DNA of 64,000 nt, taken from positions 1-64,000 of the forward strand of contig MSJH02000765.1 in the NCBI GenBank assembly GCA_001931875.2, given 5' to 3'. The notes beneath the pieces are model-generated. The model did not search any database and was not told where the DNA came from. It saw only the letters and a list, made by a program, of their open reading frames with translations. Shown one piece after another: positions 34,687 to 45,759 of this stretch (its first letter is position 1; each line of letters begins with the position of its first letter). Source of the stretch: Byssochlamys sp. IMV 00236. Taxonomy: Eukaryota; Ascomycota; Eurotiomycetes; Eurotiales; Thermoascaceae. The position numbers and the translations under genes are program-made.

Positions 34687-36420
34687 TCACATCATCGACA
34701 TGAGCGAGTTTTGAGCATAGGCCTGTTGAACATCAGCATAATGCAGCTACAAAAGGGGGTGAGATAGAACGTACCATAGGCTTAATGTCTGGGTGAGGAA
34801 CGGCATCGAACTTGTGGAATTCCAGCTTCAGCTCGGGGCCAATGTTGATGTAAGCACCCTTGTTTTCGGTCGTGTCACAGTACTTGGGCGCAGAGAAGAC
34901 TGTGATACAGCGACCGTCATGCTCGATCTCGTATCCCTCCATCCGGACTTCATGCGATCGGATGACCGCCTCGAGACCGTTCTTCTCGCAGAAGCGCTTG
35001 GTGACATCAGGGCCAAACTGCATTCCAACACCTCTCTTGCTGGGACCACGGCCGGGAGTGGGCTGTGGATCGGTCCATAGCATCTCCATCATCAAGCCTT
35101 GCTGACCAGGCTGGCGCTGGTTGTGTCTGTTCAATTTCCGGATGTCGTCCAAGGAGGTGTTGTCGTCGGAGAAGAGACCGCCGTGGAGAACGAAGTATTT
35201 ATTGCCGATCAACGTAGCCAGAGGCAGAGCAGAGAACGACTCGGAGAAGAGCTTGAAAGTCCGCTCGTTGTATTTCGCCTTGCATTCGCCCTCGAAACCG
35301 TACGCCCGGTTCATATCGTCTGTCTCGTGATTGCCACGGTTCAAGAAGAATTTGTTCGGTCGCAGCCATTTGTAGGCGTATAGGAGGAACGCGATTTCTG
35401 TCGACCAGGATCCACGATCGACAAAGTCTCCGTTGAACAGGTAGGCATGTGTGTCCGACGGGAAGCCGTTCAGTCTGAAGATCTCCAAAAGATCGAAGAA
35501 TTGTCCTGCCACAGATCAGAAAACAGTGCACCAAGGAACATAGTGAAGCGGAAGTGCTCACCGTGCGTGTCACCACAGACCGTCAGCTTGGTACCTTCGT
35601 CCACCCCGATCTCCACCATTGTTGGCTCCGCATATGTGATGTCTCTCACTGCCTTGATAATCTGGAAGGCATACTTGCGATGAATCTTCTTTCCGTTCTT
35701 GAAGCGCTGGATCATATCGTCGATGAACTCCTGCGTCATCTCCGATCCTAGCCGGACGCCGTCGTAGTTGTCATCGACGACGATGGAGTCAATGTCTAGG
35801 TCCTCGAATGCCGACGGCGGGTCAGAAACCTCGATCGCCTTCTCGAACTCGATCCGACGGACCAGCTTCTCGCATTCCGCCAGCTTTAGCTTTGCATCTC
35901 GGTTGTTTGGCTCCCTCTTGACGACAGCCTTGAAGTCCTTGAGCGCCTCACGAGAATTCAGGATCGCAGTATTGGCCAGCGCTCTTCTCCAATACGCCTA
36001 TAAACCCCTGCGCATCAGCATACAAGTAACCACACGAATGTACATTTCGTCTAAGAACAGAGTAGGCTGCTAACCTTGACGTAGGTGGGGTCAAGCTCAA
36101 TGGCCTTGGTCGCATCGGCGACGGCATAGCCATAAGCCTCAAGTTTGATATGACACTGGAAAAGGACGAAAAGTCAGCAACTATCCAATACTATTTCCGC
36201 GAGAAACCCTTCAAGAATCGTCGCGTCGCAACAGATGTAGCACGCTCGAGTGGGGGTCCAGACGTACTTGCGCTCTGTTGGAGAAAAACGAAGGGTCCTT
36301 GTCGTATTTCTCTATGGCCTTGGTGTAGAAGTCGACGGCGGTAGGCCAATCATGCTGCTGAAATGCCTTATTGCCCTGCAGCTTCAGCGCAGTGGCGGCT
36401 TCAGCATCGGACGAAGTCAT
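34687..36420 (-). CDS. ppt1: Serine/threonine protein phosphatase 5 (PP5/Ppt1) with TPR domain
   Basis: Hsp90-associated phosphatase that removes phosphate from Hsp90 and Cdc37 clients. Exons (minus) 36268-36420, 36075-36155, 35562-35997, 34775-35505 and 34687-34722 give 478 residues. Three TPR repeats (about 1-115; [43 protein letters not shown]) precede the PPP catalytic domain. Metal and catalytic motifs are [34 protein letters not shown], a metal His in VLHGGLF, and [15 protein letters not shown]. The usual SAPNYCD reads SAPKYCD here. A 36-nt last exon encodes [11 protein letters not shown], matching the autoinhibitory C-terminal tail of the family. It is divergent from spt4 with a 460-bp shared promoter. 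It also fits functionally with the Hsp40 gene in the window, though they are not linked. Confidence 0.96.
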
Positions 36421-36882
36421 CGGCGGAGAACTGAGGGGAAGTTATCGGTAGTGGCACACGACGCACAAGAGAGGGGGAAACGGAGGGATCGCAGGTAAAG
36501 AGAGACTGAGATACAAGCTCGAACTGAGTCGTAGATGCCAGTGGCAAAGGAGGGAGGAGAAATAATATCGACCGGTAGCAAAGAGGAGTGGAGAGGGGTT
36601 GAGATTTGCCGTCTGTCGAAAGCTGCGGTACCTTTCTGTTTCTTCTGAGGGACGACCAGCTCCATCCACCCTTTCTTTCTCCGATGCCAACGCCGGTCTT
36701 GGCATCGCCATTTGAGAGCCGTGATTTGGAGAACGTCTCCTCCGCAGCGCAGCACCTTGAACGCAACGCGACACTCATTTTATTACTTGCCTCTAAGCGC
36801 AGAGAACATCCAGAGTCTGAAACCTTCGACAGTCTACCCGTATCAGATCCCTCTTTTTCTTTTTTATCTTTCTCCGTCAACC
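36421..36882. promoter_or_regulatory. Divergent promoter of ppt1 and spt4
   Basis: About 460 bp between two divergent start codons. Toward ppt1 the minus strand is CT-rich (36430-36580), and toward spt4 the plus strand is CT-rich (36845-36880), as expected for two leaders. Long overlapping ORFs here are products of that base bias and were not called. Confidence 0.55.
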
Positions 36883-37504
36883 ATGTCCTACTACGTTGCT
36901 CCAGGCCAGCAGCGCACTCTCCGCGCGTGCATGGTCTGCTCCCTCGTCCAGCTCCAAAGCGTGAGTTACAGCCTCTATCTTCACCCTCATCATGATTACA
37001 TTACAATGCTAACCCCGTCTAGAAATTCGTCCGCGAAGGCTGTCCCAACTGCGACCATGTCCTGAGTCTCCGCGGCAACAGCGAAGCCGTGCAGGAGTGC
37101 ACGTCACAAGTCTTCGAGGGTCTGATCGCTCTATCTGATGTGCGCACCAGCTGGGTCGCTCGATGGCAGCGGTTGGAAGGATACGTTCCCGGAACATATG
37201 CTGTTAAAGTGGTTGGATCGGTGAGTTTTTTTTCCCTCTTCTCTCCATCATCTCCTTACCGGATGTGATCCCTGGTGGCCACGGCCAGTGTATTGAACCG
37301 AACTAATATGAAAAATTCGCGCAAATATAGCTACCATCAGAAGTAGTCGCGAGTCTAGAAGATGCGGGTGTGAAATACATTCCGTAAGTTAAATTCCTTT
37401 TCAGATCCTCTTCTGACTCTAGCTTCATTCATGATGGACCCTCAGTTCTGACGATTAAATATCTCTACAGACGCGATGGAAGCTCCCTTGAAGAAGAAGC
37501 GTAA
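36883..37504 (+). CDS. spt4: Transcription elongation factor Spt4
   Basis: Small zinc-finger subunit of DSIF; it pairs with the NGN domain of Spt5 to clamp RNA polymerase II. Exons 36883-36960, 37023-37220, 37331-37383 and 37471-37504 give 120 residues, normal for the family. Four zinc-binding Cys are visible at 16, 19, 33 and 36 (ACMVC and GCPNC). After this, TSQVFEGLIALSDVRTSWVARWQRLEGYVPGTYAVKVVG is the conserved Spt5-binding core. The short C-terminus reads LPSEVVASLEDAGVKYIPRDGSSLEEEA. All splice sites have GT-AG consensus and the frame is kept at each join. Confidence 0.97.
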
Positions 37505-37527
37505 TCACCACCACCACCACCACCACT
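37505..37527 (+). repeat. CCA/CAC trinucleotide repeat after spt4 stop
   Basis: A perfect trinucleotide run starting immediately after the TAA of spt4. It is in the 3-prime UTR and is a normal microsatellite type. Confidence 0.8.
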
Positions 37528-38236
37528 ACATCATCTTGATACCTTGCGTGAAAGTGTCAGAGCGCGCGTGGAGGACAAATCGAAACCAGTCATAGTATAC
37601 TATTATTTGCCACGGAGTTTCAGGGAAAAAAGGGATAAAAAGGGGCAAAAACCAGGGAGACATCTGTTTTGACTCGCAACATAAGAAAATTATTGCTTTT
37701 GGCATGGCATCCATCCTCCGATGGTGGAAGGTTAGATAGCGATGGAGTTGTGTATTTGGGGATTGTTATTGTTACATTCCTATTATATTCGTGTGAATAT
37801 TCTCCTTTTTATATCTCACTTAGGCATTGATTACCTTACTATTATATACCGGTGTGGTTATTGAAAAATGGATAGATGTATCGATACTGTGATAAAGTTA
37901 TACCCAGTGCAGATTTTTTACTACTTGAATGTGATAATGGGATGGATGAATCATCATTTTCATTCTTCATCTGAGCAGAGATATATCATATCTTTACTGC
38001 TTCTGGCTAAACTCATGGACATACATCGCATATCCGCTTGATTATATGCTTGTAGAAAGAAAAGGATAAGAAGAGAAAAAGGAGTTTCAACCCGGAACAA
38101 TATAAGCCACCACCAAGGGGCTGGATCGATCAAACGCCTATGTAGGAAAAGTAAAGTCCCGAAAGAAAAATAGAGAAAAAGACAAGAAACGTCAATCATT
38201 CATTCATCGATGAAGGACCTGTAGATGATCGTTTCC
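37505..38236. other. intergenic between convergent spt4 and gatA
   Basis: About 730 bp of terminator-side sequence. A CCA trinucleotide run of seven or so units lies directly after the spt4 stop (37505-37527). No gene recognised; the ORFs at 37526-37714 and 37960-38199 (minus) lack any family. Confidence 0.6.
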
Positions 38237-39904
38237 TTACAACTTGAAGATCTTCTCGATCAACTCGAGCAGGAGATCAGCTGATTAAGAGAGAAAAGTT
38301 AGCAAGTTGTATACTAATAATTTTCTATGTTTTTTTGAGAGGAATGGGTGTACTCACCATGGTGCTTCTGGAAGACCAGCATGGGCCTCAGGCGGATAGC
38401 ACTGGCACCACTGCCACCAATGTTCAGACCGACGGTCTTGGCCTTGGCCACGAACTCGTCACGAGTCGGAGAGTCCCAGGCGATGAATGTACCCTGGCCC
38501 TTACCGCGGAGGTTCTGGATCTCGTTGGGGTACTGCTGGGCAAGACGCTCGAGGCCGGCGTAGAGGTACTCGCCGGTGAGGGCGGTGTTCTCAACCAGGT
38601 TGAGACGCTCAATCTCCTCGAGAATGGCACGGAAGGTGAGAGCGCGGGCTGGGTCGCCGATCCAGGTGTTGAACTGACGGTAGGGCTTGTTGGGGCGCAG
38701 AGCCGGGTTGCCAAAGTAGTAACCGGCCGTCTGGGCCTTCTTGGAGAAAGTCACCATGTCCGGGGGAGTCTCGAGGTTCCAGTGGTCGTGGGCCCAGAAC
38801 TTACCGGTGGCACCAACACCAGTCTGGACCTCGTCGACGATCAGGAGAACGTTGTTGCGCTTGGTGACCTCACGCAGACCACGGAAGAATTCAGGCGAAG
38901 CGTGGTTGTCACCACCCTCGGACTGGACAGGCTCAACCACGACGGCGGCGACCGGGTTGTGGAAGGTCTTGATGATGTGCTCGACCTCCTCGAGGCAGCG
39001 CTTCTCCTCCTCGGCATTCTCCTTGGCATGCTCCTCCAGGGGGTACTTGAGGGCCGGGAAAGGAGCCTGCGGCCAGTCAAAGGCAGGGATATCAAGCTTG
39101 TGGATGGGCTTGCTGCGGGTGGTGGACAGACTGCCGAAGAGACGGCCGTGGAAGGCCTTCTTGAACGACAGGATGGACAGGTGAGGCGAACCGGGGGTCT
39201 GGTTCACCATGGACGAGGTGGTTTCCTCCTCAGTGAACTCCGCATTGGGTCCGCCACGCTCACGCTGGCGGTAGTAGATGAAAGCGGCCTTGTAAGCAGT
39301 CTCGTTGGCCTCAGAGCCAGACGAGGCAGTGAACACCTGGTTCATGCCTTTGGGGGCGGCCTTGAGCAGACCGGTCTTCAGGATGTGAGCCCAGTCAGCA
39401 GACGGGAAGTTACCCGGAGCCGGTCGGTTGATCAACGCGTTGGTCATCTCCTTGGACTTGGCAGCCTTCTCGAGGCTCGGGTTGTTGTATCCAACCGGGA
39501 TCGAGGCAATCTGGGCATATCTGCGATTGTCAGCTTTTGTATATTCAACCGTTAATAAATCAAACTGGTTACTCACACGTCCAGAAGCAGATTTCCATCG
39601 AGATCAGCGATGCTATTTCTTGTCAGCATGATACACCCCCCCGCTTCTGATAGTGACCAGTCCGCACGTACTAGTTACCAACAGACTTCTCATAGTCCGC
39701 CATCAGATTCAAGCTTCGAATGTCAAAGACCTCATTGAGCTCCGCCGTGGCCTTCTGGTTGTTTGGACCGGGGATCTGAGTCTTGAGCTGAGGACCAGAA
39801 GGCTCATTGGGGAAATAGTGAGCCGCGGTGCTCAGAGAGCGAGTAGCGGAGGCATGAGCCGCAGAACGCAGGCTCGCGGAGCTGGAACGGAGGATAGAAG
39901 CCAT
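38237..39904 (-). CDS. gatA: 4-aminobutyrate (GABA) aminotransferase, mitochondrial
   Basis: PLP enzyme that transfers the amino group of GABA to 2-oxoglutarate, first step of GABA use and of the GABA shunt. Exons (minus) 39672-39904, 39577-39612, 38358-39520 and 38237-38280 give 491 residues. The first about 28 residues (MASILRSSSASLRSAAHASATRSLS) form a mitochondrial targeting peptide. The core has ASGSEANETAYKAAF-like PLP contacts (FTASSGSEANE), FHGRLFG, VVVEPVQSEGGDNHAS, LIVDEVQTGVG with the ring-nitrogen Asp, and the Schiff-base Lys in MVTFSKKAQ. The final exon encodes ADLLLELIEKIFKL. Codon use is strongly biased, suggesting high expression; this yields a 406-residue false ORF on the opposite strand. 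In Aspergillus the orthologue gatA is induced by omega-amino acids. Confidence 0.96.
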
Positions 39905-40671
39905 CTTGATGATGCTTGAATGTCTCTAAGATGACAATTGTCAAATTCGACTGTCAGAGGAAGAACAAGTTCCCTTGACGTTGACGTCGCTGGGTGGAAT
40001 GTGGAGTAATGAAGCTCGGTTGGGCACGGAGCTCCAGAAGGTCCCCTGACAAGTACAAGAGATTCAAAAACACCCCAATTGAGCACAACTGGTCAGATAG
40101 ACCACAAGGTGAAACAGTAGAAACAGTAAAAGAAACAGTAGCTCCCGAGACAGAATTTCAGCGACGAGACCTTCGCTGGTGGCTTTATATAATGGCGGTC
40201 GAGCTGGAGCTGCCCCGCGATGATGCTGGCCGTCGGCGATCACAGCCAATCACAGAGCTCCATCTACCCTCACGCCGCGTGCAATCGCCGAGCCAGAAAA
40301 AAAAAGAATGGCCGAACGGAGAAGAACAACGCTCAATTAATTAATTCATCATTATTATTATGATTCCCGGAAGGCTAGGGAAAAGTAATCGGACCACGGG
40401 ATCAAGAGATTGCTGGAATAGGCATATTCTTCCGCAATGATAATGAGCAACTGGCGTGAACATGGAGGAGTCGGAGATGGCAGATAAGATAGTTCCATAC
40501 TCTTTTCGGTAGTCGTTATCAGCGGGCGTTCCTGATAAGCTAAGCTCTCCGAGATCTATTATTATTATTAGGACGTTTCCTTGAATTAAAATTAATAAGT
40601 TGTATAATAAAATATTTATAAAGTTATATACATTACTATATCATTCTATTCACTGGGTAGTGGATATCTGC
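39905..40671. other. intergenic; gatA promoter region
   Basis: About 770 bp. A TATATAA box (minus orientation) is at about 40184-40192 and a CCAAT sequence at about 40245, both upstream of gatA. The right part is AT-rich with no gene trace. Confidence 0.5.
40184..40193 (-). promoter_or_regulatory. Possible TATA box of gatA
   Basis: The minus strand reads ATTATATAAAG about 280 bp upstream of the gatA start codon. The distance implies a leader of about 250 nt. Assignment is by sequence and position only. Confidence 0.35.
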
Positions 40672-41528
40672 TCATGACCAACCAAAAATGTTCCCTAGCC
40701 ATATATTATTTCCCAGGTCCATAGATTTCAACTGTTCCGGGCTTTGATTCACTATCTCATTGACATCCGGTCGGTTCAGCATCGAGTTATCATACGGCCA
40801 AGCGGTTCCTGAGGCGCTTTCTCCCGGCATAAACGTTGCATGCACCCAGCCTTGAAAGGCATGCAGAAACTCGGCAAACCGTGCGAAGAGATCGTGTCCA
40901 GAGTGCTCATCAACCTCAATACCAGTCCGTTTGATGAGCTGGATGAGGTCCTGTAGGATCTGGTCAAGATTCACCATTTTCCGGACGCTGTGGCAATCCC
41001 ACGCTCGATCTGGATGGGTTGATAGTCGTACAAAACCATAATACACCGCAACATGTGTGTCCAGATGGGAAATGCAAGGCCTCGACAGACTGATAGAGGT
41101 AGGGCCGAGAATATCTCAAAATATGATTTGAGATTCATGACGGACCGCCAATAACAGTCCAGTGGTTGAAACCCAGCGGGGATGTTGGGAACGGTCTCTC
41201 TTGTGTATGGCGGCACAAGTGGACAATCTGAACTGGGTGGATTTGCTGCCTCGCAAATGAGGAGATCGGTATAGAGCAGATGAAGTCGCAACAGGTCTGT
41301 AGGGTGACAAACAAAGGCACCCAAGAGTCAGCAACATCACAAAGATGCGAGAATGTCGTGGTCTCAAGGCTAATATTAGTACTGAATGAACTCACCCTGT
41401 TGCTGTAGACTGGGCGATAGAGACAATCTAAGATCCTGTAACTGATGAGTGCTCCATGTCTGGGAGTATGTGGCAGGCGTCCAGACTATATGGGTGATCA
41501 CGGCTTCGACATCAAACAGTTTAGACAT
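40672..41528 (-). pseudogene. Frameshifted C-terminal part of a fungal (Zn2Cys6-type) transcription factor
   Basis: The reading frame begins near the ATG at 41528 (MSKLFDVEAVITHIVW). It splices through a good intron (41297-41395, donor GTGAGT, acceptor ACAG) and continues DLLRLHLLYTDLLICEAANPPSS, then FEIFSALPLSVCRGLAFPIWTHMLRCIMVLY. At about 41025-41033 the frame must shift by one base to continue RLSTHPDRAWDCHSVRKMVNLDQILQDLIQL and the end of the protein at 40672. The pattern of a leucine-rich middle, MLRCI-x-VLYRLS and a following W-D segment is that of C-terminal regions of fungal Zn-cluster regulators. No Zn2Cys6 motif is found upstream. A sequencing error at one base is the alternative to decay; a 37-nt intron there would remove conserved residues. 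Confidence 0.55.
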
Positions 41529-41689
41529 TGTAGTGACGAGTATGCCGCCCTGGTCGCGCCCAGCGCGGGGGACTTGTTTTCTTTTCTGCGCTATCTTCCG
41601 GAGTGGTTTAGGATGGCCGAGTGGAAAGAAAAGGGCTCGAGCCGTCAGTGAGGGGGTTCTCAGGACAGGTGCCCAGTTTTTGAGTACCA

Positions 41690-42010
41690 CTAAGGAACAG
41701 CCTGCGGCTCTGGATGAGGGCAAGTCAATCGCATGGGAGAGTGTGTTGGCAAAGATGTCGAGGGAGCAGCGTGAGAAGAATGATCACATGTTCCGGCAAC
41801 AGACATGGGCAACACTGCGTTTCACATAGTATCAGCCGCAACAAACACATCGCTAGCGGTGTTCTCGATCATGCTGATGATCCTGGCAAAGTATCCAGAT
41901 TTTCAGAAACAAGTCAGGAATGAGGTGCTTGAAGTGTCGGGAGGTGGTGGCACGGGTACGTACTCTCGGGGACATGACCATGGCTGGGCCGCGCTTAGAG
42001 GCAGGAAAGT
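41690..42010 (+). pseudogene. Possible cytochrome P450 fragment (helix I region)
   Basis: A plus-strand segment at about 41799-41930 reads DMGNTAFHIVSAATNTS followed by LAVFSIMLMILAKYPDF and QKQVRNEVLEV. This has the shape of the P450 helix I and J region, where A-[AG]-x-[DNE]-T-[TS] is followed by a hydrophobic helix and a segment of the form LAKxPxxQxxxRxEV. Just before it, in another frame, is GKSIAWESVLAKMSREQREKN. No ExxR or heme-Cys motif follows in any frame. The similarity is by eye only, so this is tentative. A relic P450 next to a relic regulator would fit a decayed metabolic gene cluster. Confidence 0.35.
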
Positions 42011-42213
42011 ATGAAGCCGGAGCCTTGGTACCATGCCCTGAGACTGATCCGGGCCCGATCCCGCTACAGCGGACTATATGTATACAACCTTGTCAAGATG
42101 CCTTAAATACTACTAGGTTATGTTATGTGTTGTAGAGCGATCAAAGACCCGTGTCGAAGTAAGTACATGTACGTACGTAGCTATCTACATATCTGCATAA
42201 GGCTCCGAGTGCT

Positions 42214-42400
42214 AACGCGCTAGCGGCTTTGCCGGTGACCCACCCCGAGTCGGGGCCCCGGAGGATCGGGACGGCCCTACAGCCCGGTCCGAGATCGGGT
42301 TTCCAATTCTATATAGAGTACGGCTTTGGCACGGCCCGCCCCAGGAGAACTATGGTATCCGTAACATAGCTCACCCACGACCCTTCCGGGTCGTGGGTTG
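42214..42400. repeat. GC-rich block with nested palindromes
   Basis: A compositional island in AT-rich surroundings. It contains a perfect hairpin with 11-bp arms and a 4-nt loop at 42373-42398 (CCCACGACCC / GGGTCGTGGG core). A CCCCGA-g-TCGGGG palindrome is at 42243-42255, overlapping GGGGCCCC at 42252-42259. It could be a transposon end, a SINE-like piece or a structured RNA. No tRNA fold could be fitted. Confidence 0.4.
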
Positions 42401-42676
42401 GTATCATAATGGCATTGTTGGTGTCCTTCGCCACCGCTGTCGGTGCTGAACGTCTCACGACAGTATAAGTATATACAGTATTTCTCGAAATCGAGTCTGT
42501 ATCAAAAAAATACTCCTAGCAGGGATATGCATTCGTCAGTGCATGACAATATCACCGTCCTTAGCCATCATGGTATATCATCAGCGTGCTGTATAACCCT
42601 CCAGAACGTTCACTGGTTATCTATGATCACATGTTGCTCGCCCTGTGTATATAACATCGCCAGGTTAGTAAATCAT

Positions 42677-44706
42677 CTATAAAGTAAGCACCATCGCAAG
42701 AGCTACGGAGACCAGTACCGAACTGGCAGCGAACTCGAGTCTCCCGGCGACGGCACTCGCTGAGGAACTGCTGGATCCGCCATCCTTTAATATCCCATTG
42801 CCATTGGACAGACCCTCAGAGTTGGAGTCGACCACAATATAATCCTTGACCGTCGCAGATCCGTTGATCACACTCTGCGCCTGATCGTCGGTGCAGGTGC
42901 TGCCCATGGCCAAGATGTAACAGGTCGGCTGGGGGCTGTCAGGAACATCATTCTTGATATCCCAAGTCGAGCTCGGGCCTTCGGTGGCATAGCTTTCATT
43001 CTGGGCGGTGGAGACATTGCCCGTGGCGAGGTCCAGGTTGAACAGAGCTCGATAGAAGATCTCGTGCGCAGTCTCTGGCTGGTACGCAGGCACCTCGTGA
43101 CCGGCTTGATAGACACGGGTGAAAGAGAAGTTCCCGTACTGACGAACCTGGCCACCGACATAGGAACTGTTCGTATGCAAGTCGGCATAGCCAGCAGCAC
43201 GGAACTTGTCTGAGTCGGTATATTTGACCTTCAAACTGACTTCCTCTCCTCCGATCCAGTTGCAAGCATAATCACGGTCGCCATAAACCAGGGCAACTTT
43301 AATGCCGGAGTCCAGGATATAGCCTATATCCTCAAGATAGCCGCGTACGTCAGATCGGGGATAATCACCCACCGAGGAGAACGCCTCGTAGACGCTGCTG
43401 ACCGACTCGGTGAAGTTGACAGGTACACCAAGCGCACTCTGAACCCAATGCTGGTTCAGATAACCAAGGAAATATGGTGGAGGAAATGGATCGGGGTCAA
43501 AATGGGCGATGTCATAATATCCCCTTCCGGAGAACTCAACGTACGGGCCCTCGACAGTATTTCCGCAGAACGAATTTGCCTTCTGACACGCTTCATTGAC
43601 TGTGGCATTGGAGCCATTGAGCCCTGGATCTCCCTCAGCGGCCAGATTGCGGCATTCAACGATGAGATCCTTGCAGCCACCGGGTCTGCTCCAGGCATCC
43701 ACAGCAGCGTTATAAACGCTCTCATTGATAGCTTGTATACCATAGGTATTATTATATGCGAATTCTGGATACGACAGCTGCTGCTCGAGCAGATCAACGC
43801 AGCCATTGATGATCCCAAGGGTATCTAGATGGATATAGTGCGTCTCCCCATCACCCTTCAGGGTACCATTCTGGATCTTCTCATTCTGTTCCTGGAAAAA
43901 GGCAGTGAAAGACGGACCATAGCGTCCACCATACGACTCAGTCCAGATACTGACGCGATCATCGTTGGGCTTGTACTCTGGAAACTCAGAGAACCAAGTC
44001 TGTGCAAAATGCCACAAAGACCGAGCGGAGTTCTCAGTACTGTTCGCCGTAGAGTTTGGATTTTGACTGGGAAAGGTTCCGACCTGGAAGGTGTTGTTCT
44101 GCTCCGGCACGCCATCGGAAAATGGAGACACATCGCACTCTGAATTCAGCTGGTTATAAGTCCCATTGGTGGGTGTATCATAGCTGAATCCAACTTGATT
44201 AGGCTGGTCGATATACAAGACATTGATATAGTTGTTAAACGACCAGGGGTTTAGATACGTCGAGTTTGAATCAGGGTTGACTCGACACGGTCCGTTTTCC
44301 TGAAGCAGACCGATCATCGAGGACGATCCAGGGCCGCCATTCATCCATATGGACAGCGGCGCATTAGCCGGGTCATGTCGAGACTCGAAAAACCAGAAGA
44401 ACGTATTGATGGGATAACGCTGGTCTACATCGACGTCCTCCAATGTGCCTGGGGGAAGATGCACGTAGCCCGCATATGATTTCACCCCTTCGGTGGTCTC
44501 ACAGATTCCCGGCTGGCGGTACGTCGTCAGCACAACTGACAAATGTGTATCTAACGAATCAAACGTACCTCTTTATAAGAAATAGTCACGCCCTCCTCAT
44601 GTTTTGACTTGATGACTTTGAGGCCCTCAGGCGTCGCGGGGAAGTACTGAGCAGCAACAGCGCCCGCCAGACCAGCCGCGGCGAAATAACGCGCAAGAAA
44701 TCCCAT
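42677..44706 (-). CDS. Serine carboxypeptidase (S10), predicted GPI-anchored
   Basis: Removes C-terminal residues from peptides at acid pH, at the cell surface or in the medium. Exons (minus) 44569-44706 and 42677-44512 give 657 residues. The start at 44706 gives a signal peptide ([20 protein letters not shown]) missed if one begins later. The acceptor CGCCAG before [20 protein letters not shown] keeps frame. S10 hallmarks are [11 protein letters not shown] (substrate site), the nucleophile Ser in WTESYGG, the Asp in [16 protein letters not shown] and the catalytic His in [12 protein letters not shown]. Many N-x-S/T sequons are present. The C-terminus has a Ser/Gly-rich spacer ([12 protein letters not shown]) followed by a hydrophobic tail ([17 protein letters not shown]), the layout of a GPI addition signal. 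Confidence 0.93.
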
Positions 44707-45759
44707 AGCCGCGTTGTATCGGGCTGAAAACAGCCCAGAAAGAAAACCAGAGATCTCTCCCCAGTAATAACAAAAAGAAAATCACAAAAAGCAGAAGAGA
44801 AACGAGAAATGCGTCTATATACGGGACAGGGCAGACTTACCTGGGGCCCCAAGGTTCTCAAAGCTCCGTAACGTCGCCTAGCTGCTAAACAAGCACGAGA
44901 TCACCAAGAACGGTTGCCAATCTCAGCTCAGTCCCTTCAGGATCGTGGCCACTGCTGAAAGACTCAAAGATCCTGGTACGGAGTAACGGAGTACAGAGGC
45001 TCGTTCAGAGGAGTCGAGGTCTCTGGGGTCTGGAGTCATTATCGGACCGGCCCTAGTTCACGCCTTATCTCTCGTGCCAAACGGAAAGCGGAAGGCGGCT
45101 ACGCTGATCTCGTAGCTTAACAGTCGCACATGCCCGGGAGTCCCTGCAGATCCAACAGACTCGCGTGGACTTTAAGTCGATGGACCTGTCAGTTAAGAAA
45201 TAACAATACCATCTTCTTCGGGACACCGTCTAGTGTATCATGATGGTCGTTATCCGAAACAGGAAATCATGACGCGTCCCCATGTTAGATCTCTGGCATA
45301 TCGTGTCGCATAATCAACATATGGTTTAGTCGCATCTCTCGTGCAGGAATCTTGGAGTAGTAGCCGGGATTAACTTTCTTCATTCCGTAAAAAGCTTTTT
45401 CTCTATCCTTAATAGACTGTTCGCGCCCGGCTGGATTGACCCAAAATCACTATCGGGGACCTACATTAAGGTATTATTTTATAATTTCCTGTATCTACTA
45501 CGGATCAGAAGTTGGGGGTAAAGATGTCCCAATCCAGGCCATTACATCAATAATACATACGACCAGTCGGATGAACGTGGACTTTATCGATATCAATACT
45601 GACACGAATTAGATAGATAAGAGCTATTATACAGAAAGCAAAGATAGAACCTCGAAACCCGCTTCGTAAACGCCAGCCGGTGGCCATTTTAAACGATAAT
45701 GATGAAATATCGGAGAAGTCGCGATGTCGTTGAATGCATAAAGCACCTGTTAATCCGGC
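44707..45759. other. intergenic between carboxypeptidase and PARP
   Basis: About 1.05 kb. It holds the carboxypeptidase promoter and the PARP 3-prime region. TACGGAGTA-type motifs occur at about 44977-44993. The ORF at 45699-45887 (plus) overlaps the PARP end antisense and is not called. No other gene recognised. Confidence 0.55.

Larger units (their letters stand above)
41529..42676. other. relic region with P450-like fragment and GC-rich element
   Basis: No intact gene. Contains the possible P450 fragment and the palindromic GC-rich block listed separately. The remainder has short ORFs without family. Confidence 0.5.

Noticed and set aside
36401..36995. Overlapping ORFs of 110-160 codons in the ppt1/spt4 promoter
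   Set aside because: CT-rich leader DNA gives Ser/Pro/Leu-rich frames on all phases; the two flanking genes explain the region.
38335..39555. 406-codon open frame on the plus strand of gatA
   Set aside because: Same effect as for cpa1; the sense strand has all PLP-enzyme motifs and consistent introns.
42200..42400. Idea that the GC-rich block is a tRNA or SINE with A/B boxes
   Set aside because: A D-arm-like GCTAACGCGCTAGC can be seen, but no matching B box or stem; left as an unexplained repeat element.
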